DNA of 35,140 nt from CAYGBM01 sp964348225 (GTDB lineage: Bacteria > Patescibacteriota > Minisyncoccia > Minisyncoccales > CG1-02-41-26): positions 1-35,140 of the forward strand of contig CAYGBM010000020.1 of the NCBI GenBank assembly GCA_964348225.1, written 5' to 3'. A program made the translations under genes and the position numbers. Below are positions 1 to 7,370 of this stretch, piece after piece. The notes beneath the pieces are model-generated. The model made no database searches. It worked only from the letters and a program-made list of their open reading frames with translations, and was not told the origin of the DNA. Position 1 is the stretch's first letter, and every line of letters starts with the position of its first letter.

Positions 1-81
1 GCTGGTGATGGTTCTTGTACAACAACTAAAACTGTGGGTATTTATATTCCTCTGCCTACCTGGAAGGAGATAGCACCATAG
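1..81 (+). CDS. C-terminal end of an unidentified gene (partial)
   Basis: The first frame is open from base 1 to a TAG at 79-81 and encodes 26 residues ending in PTWKEIAP. The gene starts outside the window, so its product cannot be named. The tail is Thr-rich (CTTTK), then hydrophobic with two prolines. A 12-bp hairpin follows 37 bases after the stop, so the transcript probably ends or is processed there. That the frame is a real coding tail is an inference from its uninterrupted reading to a stop just before the hairpin. Confidence 0.45.
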   Translation, partial: AGDGSCTTTKTVGIYIPLPTWKEIAP

Positions 82-113
82 GTTTTTTGTTTGGCAATTA
101 GAAGTTGATTTCT

Positions 114-155
114 CTTTACCCCCACACCAGAACTTCGTTTGGTGTGGGGGTTTAC
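114..155 (+). repeat. Palindromic element, possible terminator of the upstream gene
   Basis: Stem 118-129 pairs perfectly with 140-151 (12 bp, core CCCCCACACCA/TGGTGTGGGGG) around a 10-base loop. The run of T at 165-171 is too far from the stem for a classical terminator, although termination is possible. The left arm (19 bases, 114-132) is identical to 8781-8799 and the right arm (13 bases, 143-155) to 8879-8891, inside a prepilin gene. This is therefore one copy of a repeated palindrome that can occur both between and inside genes. Confidence 0.75.
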
Positions 156-169
156 ACAGGGGATTTTTT

Positions 170-198
170 TTGTTAGAATAATAATATATGGATAATAA
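170..198 (+). promoter_or_regulatory. Candidate promoter for rny
   Basis: TTGTTA (170-175), a 17-base spacer and TAATAA (193-198) resemble a sigma-70-type promoter. The 5' leader to the rny start at 312 would be about 105 bases. AT-rich sequence gives such matches by chance, so this is only a candidate. Confidence 0.35.
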
Positions 199-311
199 AT
201 GTTTTTACTCTGTTAGAAATTTTCTATTTCATAACCAAATCAATCTTAAAAAATCCTTAAACAGGGTTGAATTTATGAAAAGCAAGGTTTCTGGCAGGGC
301 AAGATTGAAAT

Positions 312-1844
312 ATGCCCACTCAAATTATTCTACTTTCAGTAGGTATTGTTTCTTTGGCTGTTGGTTCTGTTCTGGGATATTATGCTCGCCAGTCAATTGT
401 TAAAAAAAGAGGGGGGACGATTGAGGCAAAGCTTCAGAGAAAGATTGGCCAAACCAAGAAAGATGTTGAAAAATTATTAACTGAGGCTCGCCAGAAGGCT
501 GCTGAAGTTATATCTGAAGCCCAAAAAGAAACAGACGAAAGGAGAAAGGAGCTTTTAAAAACAGAGCGAGTGCTTCTGAAAAGGGAACATATCCTAGATC
601 AAAAAATTTCATCTTATGAAACCAAAGAAACAGAATTTGAAGCAAAGGTTCAAAAACTTAGAGAATTCAAGGAGAAATTAGCGAGGTTGCAAGAAGATGT
701 TCAAAAGAGATTAGAGAAAACCGCCCGTCTTTCGGTAAAAGAGGCAAGAAAAGAGTTAATGGAAAAAGTTGAGAAAGACTACGAAAGAGAACTAATAGAA
801 AGAATGCAGAAGTTAAAGAAAGAAGGGGAGGAGCGGTTTAGAAACTTGGCTAAGGAAATGATATCTGGGGCAATCCAAAGATATGCCCTCTCGCAAGCTC
901 AAGAAATAACCACAACCACCTTAAATCTCCCCTCAGATGAGATTAAGGGCAGGATTATCGGTAAAGAAGGAAGGAACATTAAAACGTTAGAGAAACTCAC
1001 CGGGGTTGAGGTGGTGGTTGATGACACCCCTGAAACCGTGCTTATTTCCGGATTTAATCCTGTGAGAAGGCAGGTTGCTAAGGTTGCTTTGGAAAAATTA
1101 ATTAAAGACGGAAGAATTCAGCCAGCTAGAATTGAAGAGGTTGTTCAGAAAACAGAAGAAGAGATAGAAGAGCAAATAAAAGAATTCGGCGAGAAAGCTA
1201 TGTTTGATACAGGGGTGGTTGGTTTACCCCCGAAAATAGTTCAGCTTCTGGGAAGACTGTATTTCAGGTCAAGTTATGGCCAAAACGTTCTTTTGCACTC
1301 AATGGAAGTTGCCCATTTAGCTGCTGCCCTTGCTGAGGAATTGGGGGTTGACCATAAGACAGCAAGAAAGGCTGGCCTCTTGCATGATATTGGCAAGGCA
1401 GTGGACCATCAGGTTCAGGGCTCTCACGTTGATATAGGAATTAAGATTTTGGAGAAATTGGAGCAGGAGCGTGAGATAATTGAGGCGATGAAGGCCCATC
1501 ATGAAGAGTATGATCCCCAGACCATTGAAGCGGTTTTGGTAAGGGTGGCTGACCAAATTTCAGGCGCGAGGCCCGGAGCAAGAAAGGATACCGTAGAAAA
1601 TTATCTCAAGAGACTGCAAGAGTTGGAGGATATAGCTTTAGGGTTTACTGGGGTTGGCAGTGCCTATGCCATTCAGGCCGGACGGGAAATCAGGGTATTT
1701 GTTAAACCAGAAGAAATCGGTGACCTCGAAGCTTTTAAGTTGGCCAGAGACATTAGCGGTAAAATTCAGGAGGAGCTTAACTATCCTGGAGAAATAAAGG
1801 TAAATGTGATTAGAGAAACAAGGGTTGTAGAATACGCAAGATAA
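312..1844 (+). CDS. rny: Ribonuclease Y
   Basis: Membrane-anchored endoribonuclease that starts mRNA decay and processing. The 510-residue product has the full family architecture: an N-terminal membrane helix (about residues 4-24), a long charged coiled coil (about 35-190), a KH RNA-binding domain with the GRIIGKEGRNIK loop near 214-225, and an HD phosphohydrolase domain with the metal-binding H358-D359 pair (LLHDIGK). The length matches typical RNase Y (about 510-520). The ATG at 312 is chosen because it begins directly before the membrane helix; no strong ribosome-binding site is visible. The HU-like gene follows with its own promoter and leader, so rny is probably monocistronic. Identification is secure from domain order and motifs. 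Confidence 0.97.
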   Translation: MPTQIILLSVGIVSLAVGSVLGYYARQSIVKKRGGTIEAKLQRKIGQTKKDVEKLLTEARQKAAEVISEAQKETDERRKELLKTERVLLKREHILDQKISSYETKETEFEAKVQKLREFKEKLARLQEDVQKRLEKTARLSVKEARKELMEKVEKDYERELIERMQKLKKEGEERFRNLAKEMISGAIQRYALSQAQEITTTTLNLPSDEIKGRIIGKEGRNIKTLEKLTGVEVVVDDTPETVLISGFNPVRRQVAKVALEKLIKDGRIQPARIEEVVQKTEEEIEEQIKEFGEKAMFDTGVVGLPPKIVQLLGRLYFRSSYGQNVLLHSMEVAHLAAALAEELGVDHKTARKAGLLHDIGKAVDHQVQGSHVDIGIKILEKLEQEREIIEAMKAHHEEYDPQTIEAVLVRVADQISGARPGARKDTVENYLKRLQELEDIALGFTGVGSAYAIQAGREIRVFVKPEEIGDLEAFKLARDISGKIQEELNYPGEIKVNVIRETRVVEYAR

Positions 1845-1860
1845 TTGATATAATTATAAT
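1825..1860 (+). promoter_or_regulatory. Candidate promoter of the HU-like gene
   Basis: TTGTAG (1825-1830), 18 bases, TATAAT (1849-1854), with a second TATAAT at 1855-1860. It overlaps the 3' end of rny and would give a leader of about 105 bases to the ATG at 1974. Confidence 0.5.
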
Positions 1861-1926
1861 ATAAAGGCAAAAAATAAAAGGTCGGGAACTCGCTAAAATA
1901 TTGTATTCAAGCGGGTAATAACTTCT

Positions 1927-1968
1927 AAATTCGTGAACAAATACCAGATGTTCACTCATTAAGAATTT
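1927..1968 (+). promoter_or_regulatory. Stem-loop in the HU leader
   Basis: GTGAACA (1933-1939) pairs with TGTTCAC (1949-1955) around 9 bases. The flanking AAATTC (1927-1932) and GAATTT (1963-1968) can extend the stem across a one-sided bulge. It ends 6 bases before the HU start codon and takes the place of a normal ribosome-binding site, so it could control translation or be a protein-binding site. Function is inferred only from position. Confidence 0.45.
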
Positions 1969-1973
1969 CTAAC

Positions 1974-2255
1974 ATGGCAAAAGTAACTAAAGAAGATATC
2001 ATAGACGCAATGGCGCAAGGTTCGGATTGCTCTAAGAAATGTGCCAGCGATTGTTTAAATACTGCTTTAGACAAGGTAATGTCCTCTCTTAAGCAGGGGA
2101 AAGATGTTGTTTTAACAGGCTTTGGCACTTTTTCAGTAACAAGAAGAAAAGCCAGAATGGGCAGAAATCCTCAGACAGGAGCTACCATTAAGATTCCTGC
2201 CAAAAATGCACCGAAGTTTAAAGCAGGGAAGGGCCTGAAAGATGCAGTAAAATAG
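1974..2255 (+). CDS. hup: HU-family DNA-binding protein
   Basis: Small basic histone-like protein that bends and compacts DNA as a dimer. The 93-residue length fits the family (about 90). The signature region is clear: GFGTFSV at 49-55, then the DNA-gripping beta arm with RNPQTG at 64-69 (the intercalating proline is P66), and the C-terminal helix after KNAPKFKAGK. Unusual are three regularly spaced cysteines in the N-terminal helical part (C19, C23, C27; CxxxCxxxC), in a family that is usually cysteine-poor. They could be metal- or redox-sensitive, but that is speculation. The gene has its own candidate promoter, a structured leader and a strong terminator directly downstream, so it appears to be a single-gene unit. 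Confidence 0.95.
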   Translation: MAKVTKEDIIDAMAQGSDCSKKCASDCLNTALDKVMSSLKQGKDVVLTGFGTFSVTRRKARMGRNPQTGATIKIPAKNAPKFKAGKGLKDAVK

Positions 2256-2290
2256 TTCAGAGGCCTGAGGCTTAGACGTCTACGACTCAA

Positions 2291-2329
2291 AAAACAAAAT
2301 TCTCGTTTTATCAGCGAGGATTTTGTTTT
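2291..2329 (+). terminator. Terminator after the HU-like gene
   Basis: 15-bp stem 2291-2305/2315-2329 with one G-T pair and a 9-base loop. The A-rich left arm and T-rich right arm let it act in both directions, stopping the HU transcript and the minus-strand tRNA-Gly transcript that arrives from the other side. Confidence 0.85.
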
Positions 2330-2354
2330 CTGAGGAAGAGTTTTGTAGGCAATA

Positions 2355-2426
2355 AGCGGGTGAGCGGATTCGAACCGCCCTCACGGCCTTGGAAGGGCCG
2401 GGTAATAGCCACTATACGACACCCGC
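2355..2426 (-). tRNA. tRNA-Gly(UCC)
   Basis: 72-base cloverleaf on the minus strand. The acceptor is GCGGGTG/CACCCGC and the anticodon loop CTTCCAA gives UCC, which reads GGA/GGG. The T arm contains GGTTCGAAT. CCA is not encoded. It lies downstream of tRNA-Pro in the same orientation. Confidence 0.95.
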
Positions 2427-2429
2427 ACT

Positions 2430-2570
2430 AGAACGAGTTAATGAACGAAGTGATTTTACTCGTTCTTGTGCCCTCCGTAAAGTAGTGAAGGAGGGCTGAA
2501 GTTGTCTGCCTACACTTCGTTTCGGCAGACATAAGAACCATTAAGCTCGGCCTTGCCTCGCTAAATGGCT
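2430..2570. repeat. Cluster of four palindromic modules between two tRNA genes
   Basis: Four consecutive hairpins fill the spacer between tRNA-Gly and tRNA-Pro. They are 2430-2438/2458-2466 (AGAACGAGT, perfect 9 bp), 2470-2476/2490-2496 (GCCCTCC), 2504-2510/2524-2530 (GTCTGCC), and 2534-2542 with an imperfect partner near 2564-2572. Loops carry the shared cores TAATGAACGAAGTGA and ACACTTCGTTTC. They belong to the tRNA-associated family also seen at 13492, 14992, 18708 and 19712. Confidence 0.85.
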
Positions 2571-2576
2571 TTAATA

Positions 2577-2647
2577 TCGGGCTGCTGGGATTTGAACCCA
2601 GACTAAATTCTCCCAAAGAACTCGTGCTGCCGTTACACTACAGCCCG
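2577..2647 (-). tRNA. tRNA-Pro(UGG)
   Basis: 71-base minus-strand cloverleaf. The acceptor CGGGCTG/CAGCCCG begins with C1, as is usual for tRNA-Pro. The anticodon loop TTTGGGA gives UGG, and the T arm contains GGGTTCAAATCCC. CCA is not encoded. A good promoter lies upstream at 2671-2698. Confidence 0.93.
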
Positions 2648-2670
2648 GCATCATCTGTTTCTGATAGCCT

Positions 2671-2698
2671 ATTTTAACAGATTTAGCCTTACAGTCAA
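2671..2698 (-). promoter_or_regulatory. Promoter of the tRNA-Pro/tRNA-Gly unit
   Basis: On the minus strand: TTGACT (2698-2693), a 16-base spacer and TAAAAT (2676-2671). Transcription would start near 2664, about 17 bases before the tRNA-Pro 5' end. Confidence 0.55.
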
Positions 2699-2766
2699 TC
2701 TTTTTTTGCCTAACATCAAGGCAACTTGGCAGGGGGGTTGCTTGTTTTTTCTTTTAGGTTTTCTAT

Positions 2767-2789
2767 GCTATAATTATATATGTTATAAT
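2767..2789 (+). promoter_or_regulatory. Candidate extended -10 promoters of the pilus locus
   Basis: Two TGnTATAAT extended -10 boxes (TATAAT at 2769-2774 and 2784-2789) lie just before the histidine kinase start at 2806. No good -35 box is seen, which is normal for extended -10 promoters. The leader would be very short. Confidence 0.45.
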
Positions 2790-2805
2790 CTATAAATAGA
2801 GCAAT

Positions 2806-3777
2806 ATGAAAAACATAATGGGAAAAATTAATCCTTTAGCTCCTTGTAAAAAATACGGGGTAAGTCTCTGGCAGTGCCCTCAGTTCCTTTTTCTTGTGCT
2901 GGGGATGATTGTGATCGGAGTAATACTTGCCACTTATTTCTTAGCAACCTTGAGGATTGATGACCCCTCTATTGTTACCTTAATCGTGCTTTGTGCAGGG
3001 GCTATATTGCTTGCAATTGACTACATCATTGTTAACAGCTTTGAGAGGATGGCTTCAGCTTCTCGTATGAAAACTGAGTTTATTGGAATTGTTTCTCATC
3101 AATTACGTTCTCCCCTAACCAATTTAAGGTTTTCTTTGGATATTTTAATGTCGGGCAAGGTAGGAACGGTGGGGGAGGCTGAGCTTGAATATTATAAGAT
3201 TTTAAAAGAAAATACCCAAAGAATGGGGGATTTAGTAAACGACCTTTTAACTGTTTCTCGTATAGAAACAGGAGAGCTTCCTTTAGCGAAAGAGGAGGTT
3301 TCTCTAGAGGATATAACCAAAGATTTAATTTTGAAGTTCAGGCCCTTTGCTGAGGCTTCAAATGTGAAGATTGTTTTGAGGGCTGAAAAGAATTTACCCA
3401 ATATTTTGGCCGATCCTCTGTGGATGGAACAGATTATTGAGAATCTTTTGGATAATGCTATTCGTTATACCAAAGGTAGAGGAGAGGTTAGAATTGGCCT
3501 CAAAAAGATGAAAGAAAGGCTTTACTTTGAGGTTAAAGATACAGGGGTTGGCATACCCAAAGAAGAACAAAAATATATTTTTCAGAAGTTTTTCCGTTCA
3601 AAGAATGTAGTCAGACATCAAACTGAAGGCTCTGGATTGGGACTTCATATTTCAAAAAGGCTTATAGAATTACTGGGAGGGAAGATCGGTTTTTTCTCCC
3701 AGGAACATAAAGGTTCGACTTTCTGGTTCACTTTGCCTGGAGCGAAGTGGGTAAAGTTGCGCGGAAAGACACGTTGA
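2806..3777 (+). CDS. Membrane sensor histidine kinase
   Basis: Two-component sensor that autophosphorylates on histidine and passes the phosphate to a response regulator, here probably the one encoded next. The 323-residue protein has two membrane helices (about 26-48 and 57-77), almost no extracellular loop, and no PAS or HAMP domain. The dimerisation/phosphoacceptor helix follows with H98 in SHQLRSPL. The ATPase domain (about 190-311) shows the N box ENLLDNAIRYT, the G1 box DTGVGIP, an F box with FFRS, and the G2 box GSGLGL. The tiny sensor part suggests it senses the membrane or a partner protein. The last residues (about 312-323) lie on the left arm of a hairpin and may be a read-through tail. 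It heads the pilus gene cluster, so pilus control is a reasonable inference. Confidence 0.93.
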   Translation: MKNIMGKINPLAPCKKYGVSLWQCPQFLFLVLGMIVIGVILATYFLATLRIDDPSIVTLIVLCAGAILLAIDYIIVNSFERMASASRMKTEFIGIVSHQLRSPLTNLRFSLDILMSGKVGTVGEAELEYYKILKENTQRMGDLVNDLLTVSRIETGELPLAKEEVSLEDITKDLILKFRPFAEASNVKIVLRAEKNLPNILADPLWMEQIIENLLDNAIRYTKGRGEVRIGLKKMKERLYFEVKDTGVGIPKEEQKYIFQKFFRSKNVVRHQTEGSGLGLHISKRLIELLGGKIGFFSQEHKGSTFWFTLPGAKWVKLRGKTR

Positions 3778-3810
3778 GTGTTGCTATTAAGACAAGTTGT
3801 CTTTTCCGCG
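3760..3810 (+). repeat. Hairpin spanning the kinase stop codon
   Basis: CGCGGAAAGAC (3760-3770) pairs with GTCTTTTCCGCG (3799-3810) with one bulged base. It covers the end of the kinase gene and the spacer before the response regulator start at 3824. It may be a repeat element or may tune expression between the two genes. Confidence 0.5.
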
Positions 3811-3823
3811 ATTTTCTCAAATA

Positions 3824-4189
3824 ATGAAAGTATTATTTATTGAAGATGAATCAGCCCTGCAAAAGACCATTGGAGATGTTTTGAAGAAGCAGGGGTACGA
3901 AATAATAAGTGCAATGGACGGAGCAAAAGGGATTAGGCTTGCTGAATCTGAGACCCCAGATCTTATCTTGCTTGACCTTATCCTGCCGAAAATGGATGGT
4001 TTTGAGGTTCTGCGAAGATTAAGAGAAGGCCCGAAAACAAGGGACATTCCTATTGTTATTTTAACTAATCTGGAAAGAATGGAAGATGTTGAGAAGGCTT
4101 TGGAGTTGGGGGCTAAAACATATCTCACTAAGGCAAATTACACAATAGATGAAGTAGTAGAGAAGGTAAAGAAGGCGCTTGGCAAATAA
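3824..4189 (+). CDS. Single-domain (CheY-like) response regulator
   Basis: A 121-residue receiver domain with no output domain. Residues E7/D8 form the acidic pocket and D51 (LLDLILPKMDGF) is the phosphoacceptor. T81 and K103 are the conserved switch residues. The ATG at 3824 begins the standard MKVLFIEDE strand; a TTG 27 bases upstream would only add a non-family tail. It lies 46 bases after the membrane kinase, its likely partner, and directly before pilB. Since it cannot bind DNA itself, it probably acts by protein contact, for example on the pilus ATPase or a separate effector. That target is inferred from gene order only. Confidence 0.93.
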   Translation: MKVLFIEDESALQKTIGDVLKKQGYEIISAMDGAKGIRLAESETPDLILLDLILPKMDGFEVLRRLREGPKTRDIPIVILTNLERMEDVEKALELGAKTYLTKANYTIDEVVEKVKKALGK

Positions 4190-4219
4190 AAGGTTAGAGG
4201 CGAATTATTGCGAATAACT

Positions 4220-4268
4220 ACGCGAAAAGATGCGAAATAGTTTGTTGGCCTGCATCTATTTTTCGTGT
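4220..4268 (+). repeat. Imperfect hairpin upstream of pilB
   Basis: The segment 4220-4233 (ACGCGAAAAGATGC) can pair with 4252-4268 (GCATCTATTTTTCGTGT) with a small bulge. It fills the spacer between the response regulator and pilB. It may be an attenuator or a repeat; no clear T-tail is present. Confidence 0.35.
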
Positions 4269-4288
4269 GGACTCGCTTCTATTACAAA

Positions 4289-6034
4289 ATGCGGATAGAA
4301 CCTCAACAACTTAAAGCTTTTATGGTAGATGCTGGTTTGATAAAGGAAGCCCAATTTGATGTAGTCCTTAAGAAGAGCCAAAAAGAAGGAAAAAAAATTG
4401 AAGAGGTTCTGGTTTCTGAAAAATTAATTTCACATGAAGATATTATAAGGTTAAAGGCTTATATCCTGGGAGTTCCCTTTGTAAACTTAGAGAAAGAAAC
4501 AGTTCCACCTGAGATTTTAAGGATTATCCCCGAGCCTATTGCAAGAAGCCACAATATTATTGCCTTTAAAAAAAAGGGCAGGAATTTGGAAGTTGCAATG
4601 CTTGACCCAGAGGATCTCAAGACTATTGAGTTTGTCAAAAAGAAGGCCGATTTAAAAATTCTGCCAAGGCTCACAACCCCAGAAAGTATTAAAAATGTTC
4701 TCTCGCAATATCAGGAGAGCCTCCAGGTAGAGTTTGGTGAGATTATAAAGGAAGAGGCAGCAGGATTGAAAAAGGTTGAGGAAGAGGAGGTGGAGGAGCG
4801 TGAAGAATTAGAAAAACAAGCCCAAGAGTTGCCGATAATCAAGATCGTTGATACCCTGTTGAAGCACGCCATTTTACAAAGGGCTTCTGATATCCATATT
4901 GAGCCGATGGAAAAAGAAGTTTTGGTAAGATACAGAATTGATGGAATTCTCCATGATGCGATGACCCTGCCCATTACCACCAAATCTGGGATTGTCGCTA
5001 GGGTTAAAGTTCTCAGCAACCTGAAATTAGACGAGCATCGTCTTCCCCAAGACGGTCGTTTTAAAATAGAATCAGAAGATTACAAATACTCTATCAGGGT
5101 GTCAATCTTACCGGTTTTTGGTGGGGAGAAAATTGTGATGCGCCTTTTACCAGAAACGACTAAAGGATATACCCTTGAGGCTTTAGGGTTGAGAGGGGAT
5201 GATTTGGAAAATGTTCAGGTTGCTCTGCGAAGGCCAGTGGGAATGATTCTGGTGACAGGACCTACGGGCTGTGGTAAAACCACCTCTCTTTATTCAATGA
5301 TGGAAATTCTGAATAGCCCGGGTATAAACATCTCAACGGTTGAAGACCCAATAGAATATCGGATGCCAAGAGTTAACCAAACCCAAGTAAGTCCGAAAAT
5401 TGGACTCACCTTTGCCTCAGGCCTCCGGGCTTTGCTCCGGCAGGACCCGGACGTCATAATGGTTGGAGAGATTCGTGACCAGGAAACTGCTGCTTTAGCG
5501 GTTAACGCTGCTTTAACTGGTCACTTGGTGCTTTCAACATTGCATACAAATTCAGCCGCAGGAGCTATTCCCAGGCTAATCGATATGAAGGTAGAGGCGT
5601 TTCTGCTTTCTTCAACCCTTAACCTTGTTTTAGCCCAGAGGCTTGTTAGAAAACTTTGCGAAGAAAAAAACAAATACTTCTTAAAAGAATCGGAGCTTAA
5701 AAATCTTTCCAAATATTGCGACCTAAAAAGCATCACTCAAGTTTTGAAAGAAGAGAAGATTATAAAAGGCAATGGAACGTTAAAAGATATTCCTTTTTTC
5801 CGGCCCAAGCCTACCAAGGTATGCCCTGAAGGATATAAGGGAAGAATCGGTATATTTGAGGTTCTCCGTATTACAGAATCAATAAAAAGCCTGATCCAGA
5901 AAGGAGCCACCTCAGACGAGGTTCAAGCCAGAGGTCGCACAGAGGCTATGAGATTAATGATTGAGGATGGTTTTGTTAAAGCAGCTCAAGGAATAACGAG
6001 CATTGAGGAAGTTTTAAGAGTAATAATAGAATAA
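4289..6034 (+). CDS. pilB: Type IV pilus assembly ATPase PilB
   Basis: Hexameric motor that powers pilus extension at the inner face of the membrane. The 581-residue product has an N-terminal MshEN/GspE-N domain (about 1-140), a charged linker (EEVEEREELEK), and a C-terminal ATPase. Motifs present are Walker A GPTGCGKT (324-331), the Asp box TVEDPIEYRM, Walker B DPDVIMVGEIRD (from D386), and the His box LSTLHTNSA. The zinc region is degenerate: lone cysteines (RKLCEE, KYCDL, KVCPEG) replace the usual two CxxC pairs, and the segment between them is divergent. The ATG at 4289 is preferred over an upstream GTG. PilC follows. No pilT-like retraction ATPase is in the window. Confidence 0.96.
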   Translation: MRIEPQQLKAFMVDAGLIKEAQFDVVLKKSQKEGKKIEEVLVSEKLISHEDIIRLKAYILGVPFVNLEKETVPPEILRIIPEPIARSHNIIAFKKKGRNLEVAMLDPEDLKTIEFVKKKADLKILPRLTTPESIKNVLSQYQESLQVEFGEIIKEEAAGLKKVEEEEVEEREELEKQAQELPIIKIVDTLLKHAILQRASDIHIEPMEKEVLVRYRIDGILHDAMTLPITTKSGIVARVKVLSNLKLDEHRLPQDGRFKIESEDYKYSIRVSILPVFGGEKIVMRLLPETTKGYTLEALGLRGDDLENVQVALRRPVGMILVTGPTGCGKTTSLYSMMEILNSPGINISTVEDPIEYRMPRVNQTQVSPKIGLTFASGLRALLRQDPDVIMVGEIRDQETAALAVNAALTGHLVLSTLHTNSAAGAIPRLIDMKVEAFLLSSTLNLVLAQRLVRKLCEEKNKYFLKESELKNLSKYCDLKSITQVLKEEKIIKGNGTLKDIPFFRPKPTKVCPEGYKGRIGIFEVLRITESIKSLIQKGATSDEVQARGRTEAMRLMIEDGFVKAAQGITSIEEVLRVIIE

Positions 6035-6082
6035 TTAAGAATTAATAATTAATAATTAAAAATTTAATTAAGAATTTTTAAT
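6034..6082 (+). repeat. A/T heptamer tandem repeat between pilB and pilC
   Basis: Four 7-bp units from 6034 (ATTAAGA, ATTAATA, ATTAATA, ATTAAAA) are followed by an inverted repeat, ATTAAAAATT (6055-6064) with AATTTTTAAT (6073-6082). The hairpin ends 12 bases before the GTG start of pilC, so it may influence how well ribosomes load there. Confidence 0.7.
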
Positions 6083-6094
6083 TTTACCGACTAA

Positions 6095-7327
6095 GTGCCG
6101 CGATACTCTTACAAAGCTAAAAGTCTAAAGGGAGAGGAGGAAGCTGGAACTCTTGAAGCTCAAGATAAGCATCATTTAGCAAGGCTTCTTCGACAGAAAG
6201 GCTATTTTTTGGTTTCTGTAACAGAGGAAAAGGGAGAGAAAAAGAAAAAGCTTGCTATCCCAGGATTAAGTTTTTTACAAAACCTCTTTGGCGTACCCTT
6301 GACTGAGAAGATGTTCTTTACAAAAAACCTGAGGATTATGGTGAAAACAGGCATTCCTCTGCCCAGAGCCTTTGAGATTTTGGCAAAGCAGGCGAAAAAT
6401 AAGAAATTTAAAGATGCCCTTCTTGAGATTTCAAGAAAAATTATTAAAGGGAAAGGTCTTTCTGAATCTTTGGCGGCTTTTCCTGGTATTTTTCCCCCTC
6501 TTTATCAAGAAACCGTAAAGGTTGGAGAAGGCACAGGAAAGCTGGAGGAGTCTCTACAAATTTTGGCTCTCCAGATGGAGAAAGAAAGAAGTTTACGTTC
6601 CAAGATTAAAACAGCCATGGTTTATCCAGTGATTGTGTTGGTTATGACCTTTGCAATAGGGTCTTTTATGATGGTTTTTGCCGTTCCAAAGCTTAAAGAA
6701 GCGTTTGAGGCATTGGAGGTAGACCTACCCTTTACCACCCAGACCATCATTGCTTTTGCTGATCTTTTAACAGAAAGGTGGTTTATCGGTATCCCTTTAA
6801 TTGTTTTTGTGTTGTTTGCCATTTTTATGGCTCAGAGGACTCGCGGAGGAAGGAAGCTTAAATCAAAATTAATTTTAAAAACGCCTATTATCTCTAAAAT
6901 TAGCAAGCAAACAAACTCAACTTTAGCTTTAAGAACATTAAGCTCTCTTTTACGGGCAGGAGTTCCAATAGTTCGTGCTTTAGAAGTTGCCTCTGGAGCC
7001 TTGACCAACTTCTATTTTAGAAAATCCTTGCAAGAGGCATCCAAGGTCGTTGAAAAGGGCAAGAAGATGTCCGAGGCTCTGACACCTTATCAAGACTTAT
7101 ATTCCTTTATGGTTTTGCAAATGATTGAGATTGGCGAAGAAACAGGGGAAACCCCTGACATTTTAGAAAAACTTGCTGATTTCTATGAAGAAGAGGCAAC
7201 CTCAATGACCCAGAAGCTTTCTTCATTCATTGAGCCGCTCCTAATTTTGTTTATTGGGGGTGTGGTTGGTTTTTTTGCTGTTTCAATGATGCAGCCGATG
7301 TTTAGTGTACTTGGGGGCATACATTAA
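6095..7327 (+). CDS. pilC: Type IV pilus inner-membrane platform protein PilC
   Basis: Polytopic membrane protein that couples PilB to the growing pilus. The 410-residue length is normal. The N-terminus PRYSYKAKSLKGEEEAGTL is the typical family start, followed by two T2SSF repeats (about 70-195 and 272-400). Each carries a glycine/glutamate signature (VKVGEGTGKLEESL and IEIGEETGETPDIL). Membrane segments are visible near 170-195, 222-245 and 380-402. Translation probably starts at the GTG at 6095, because the PRYSYKAK sequence follows directly. It lies 60 bases after pilB, across an A/T repeat. Confidence 0.95.
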   Translation: MPRYSYKAKSLKGEEEAGTLEAQDKHHLARLLRQKGYFLVSVTEEKGEKKKKLAIPGLSFLQNLFGVPLTEKMFFTKNLRIMVKTGIPLPRAFEILAKQAKNKKFKDALLEISRKIIKGKGLSESLAAFPGIFPPLYQETVKVGEGTGKLEESLQILALQMEKERSLRSKIKTAMVYPVIVLVMTFAIGSFMMVFAVPKLKEAFEALEVDLPFTTQTIIAFADLLTERWFIGIPLIVFVLFAIFMAQRTRGGRKLKSKLILKTPIISKISKQTNSTLALRTLSSLLRAGVPIVRALEVASGALTNFYFRKSLQEASKVVEKGKKMSEALTPYQDLYSFMVLQMIEIGEETGETPDILEKLADFYEEEATSMTQKLSSFIEPLLILFIGGVVGFFAVSMMQPMFSVLGGIH

Positions 7328-7337
7328 AAACTAAAAG

Positions 7338-7365
7338 CTAATAACTAATAACTAATAACTAATAA
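7338..7365 (+). repeat. CTAATAA heptamer repeat before the first prepilin gene
   Basis: Four exact copies of the 7-mer CTAATAA (7338-7344, 7345-7351, 7352-7358, 7359-7365) end 5 bases before the ATG at 7371. They occupy the place where a ribosome-binding site should be. Copy-number changes would alter the spacing in front of the prepilin start. Confidence 0.9.
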
Positions 7366-7370
7366 CTATT

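Noticed and set aside
188..403. Small plus-strand frame of 71 codons before and across the rny start
   Set aside because: It overlaps the secure rny start in another frame, has no known family features and an unnatural composition.
7338..7365. CRISPR-like repeat array
   Set aside because: Units are 7 bases without spacers and no cas genes are present.
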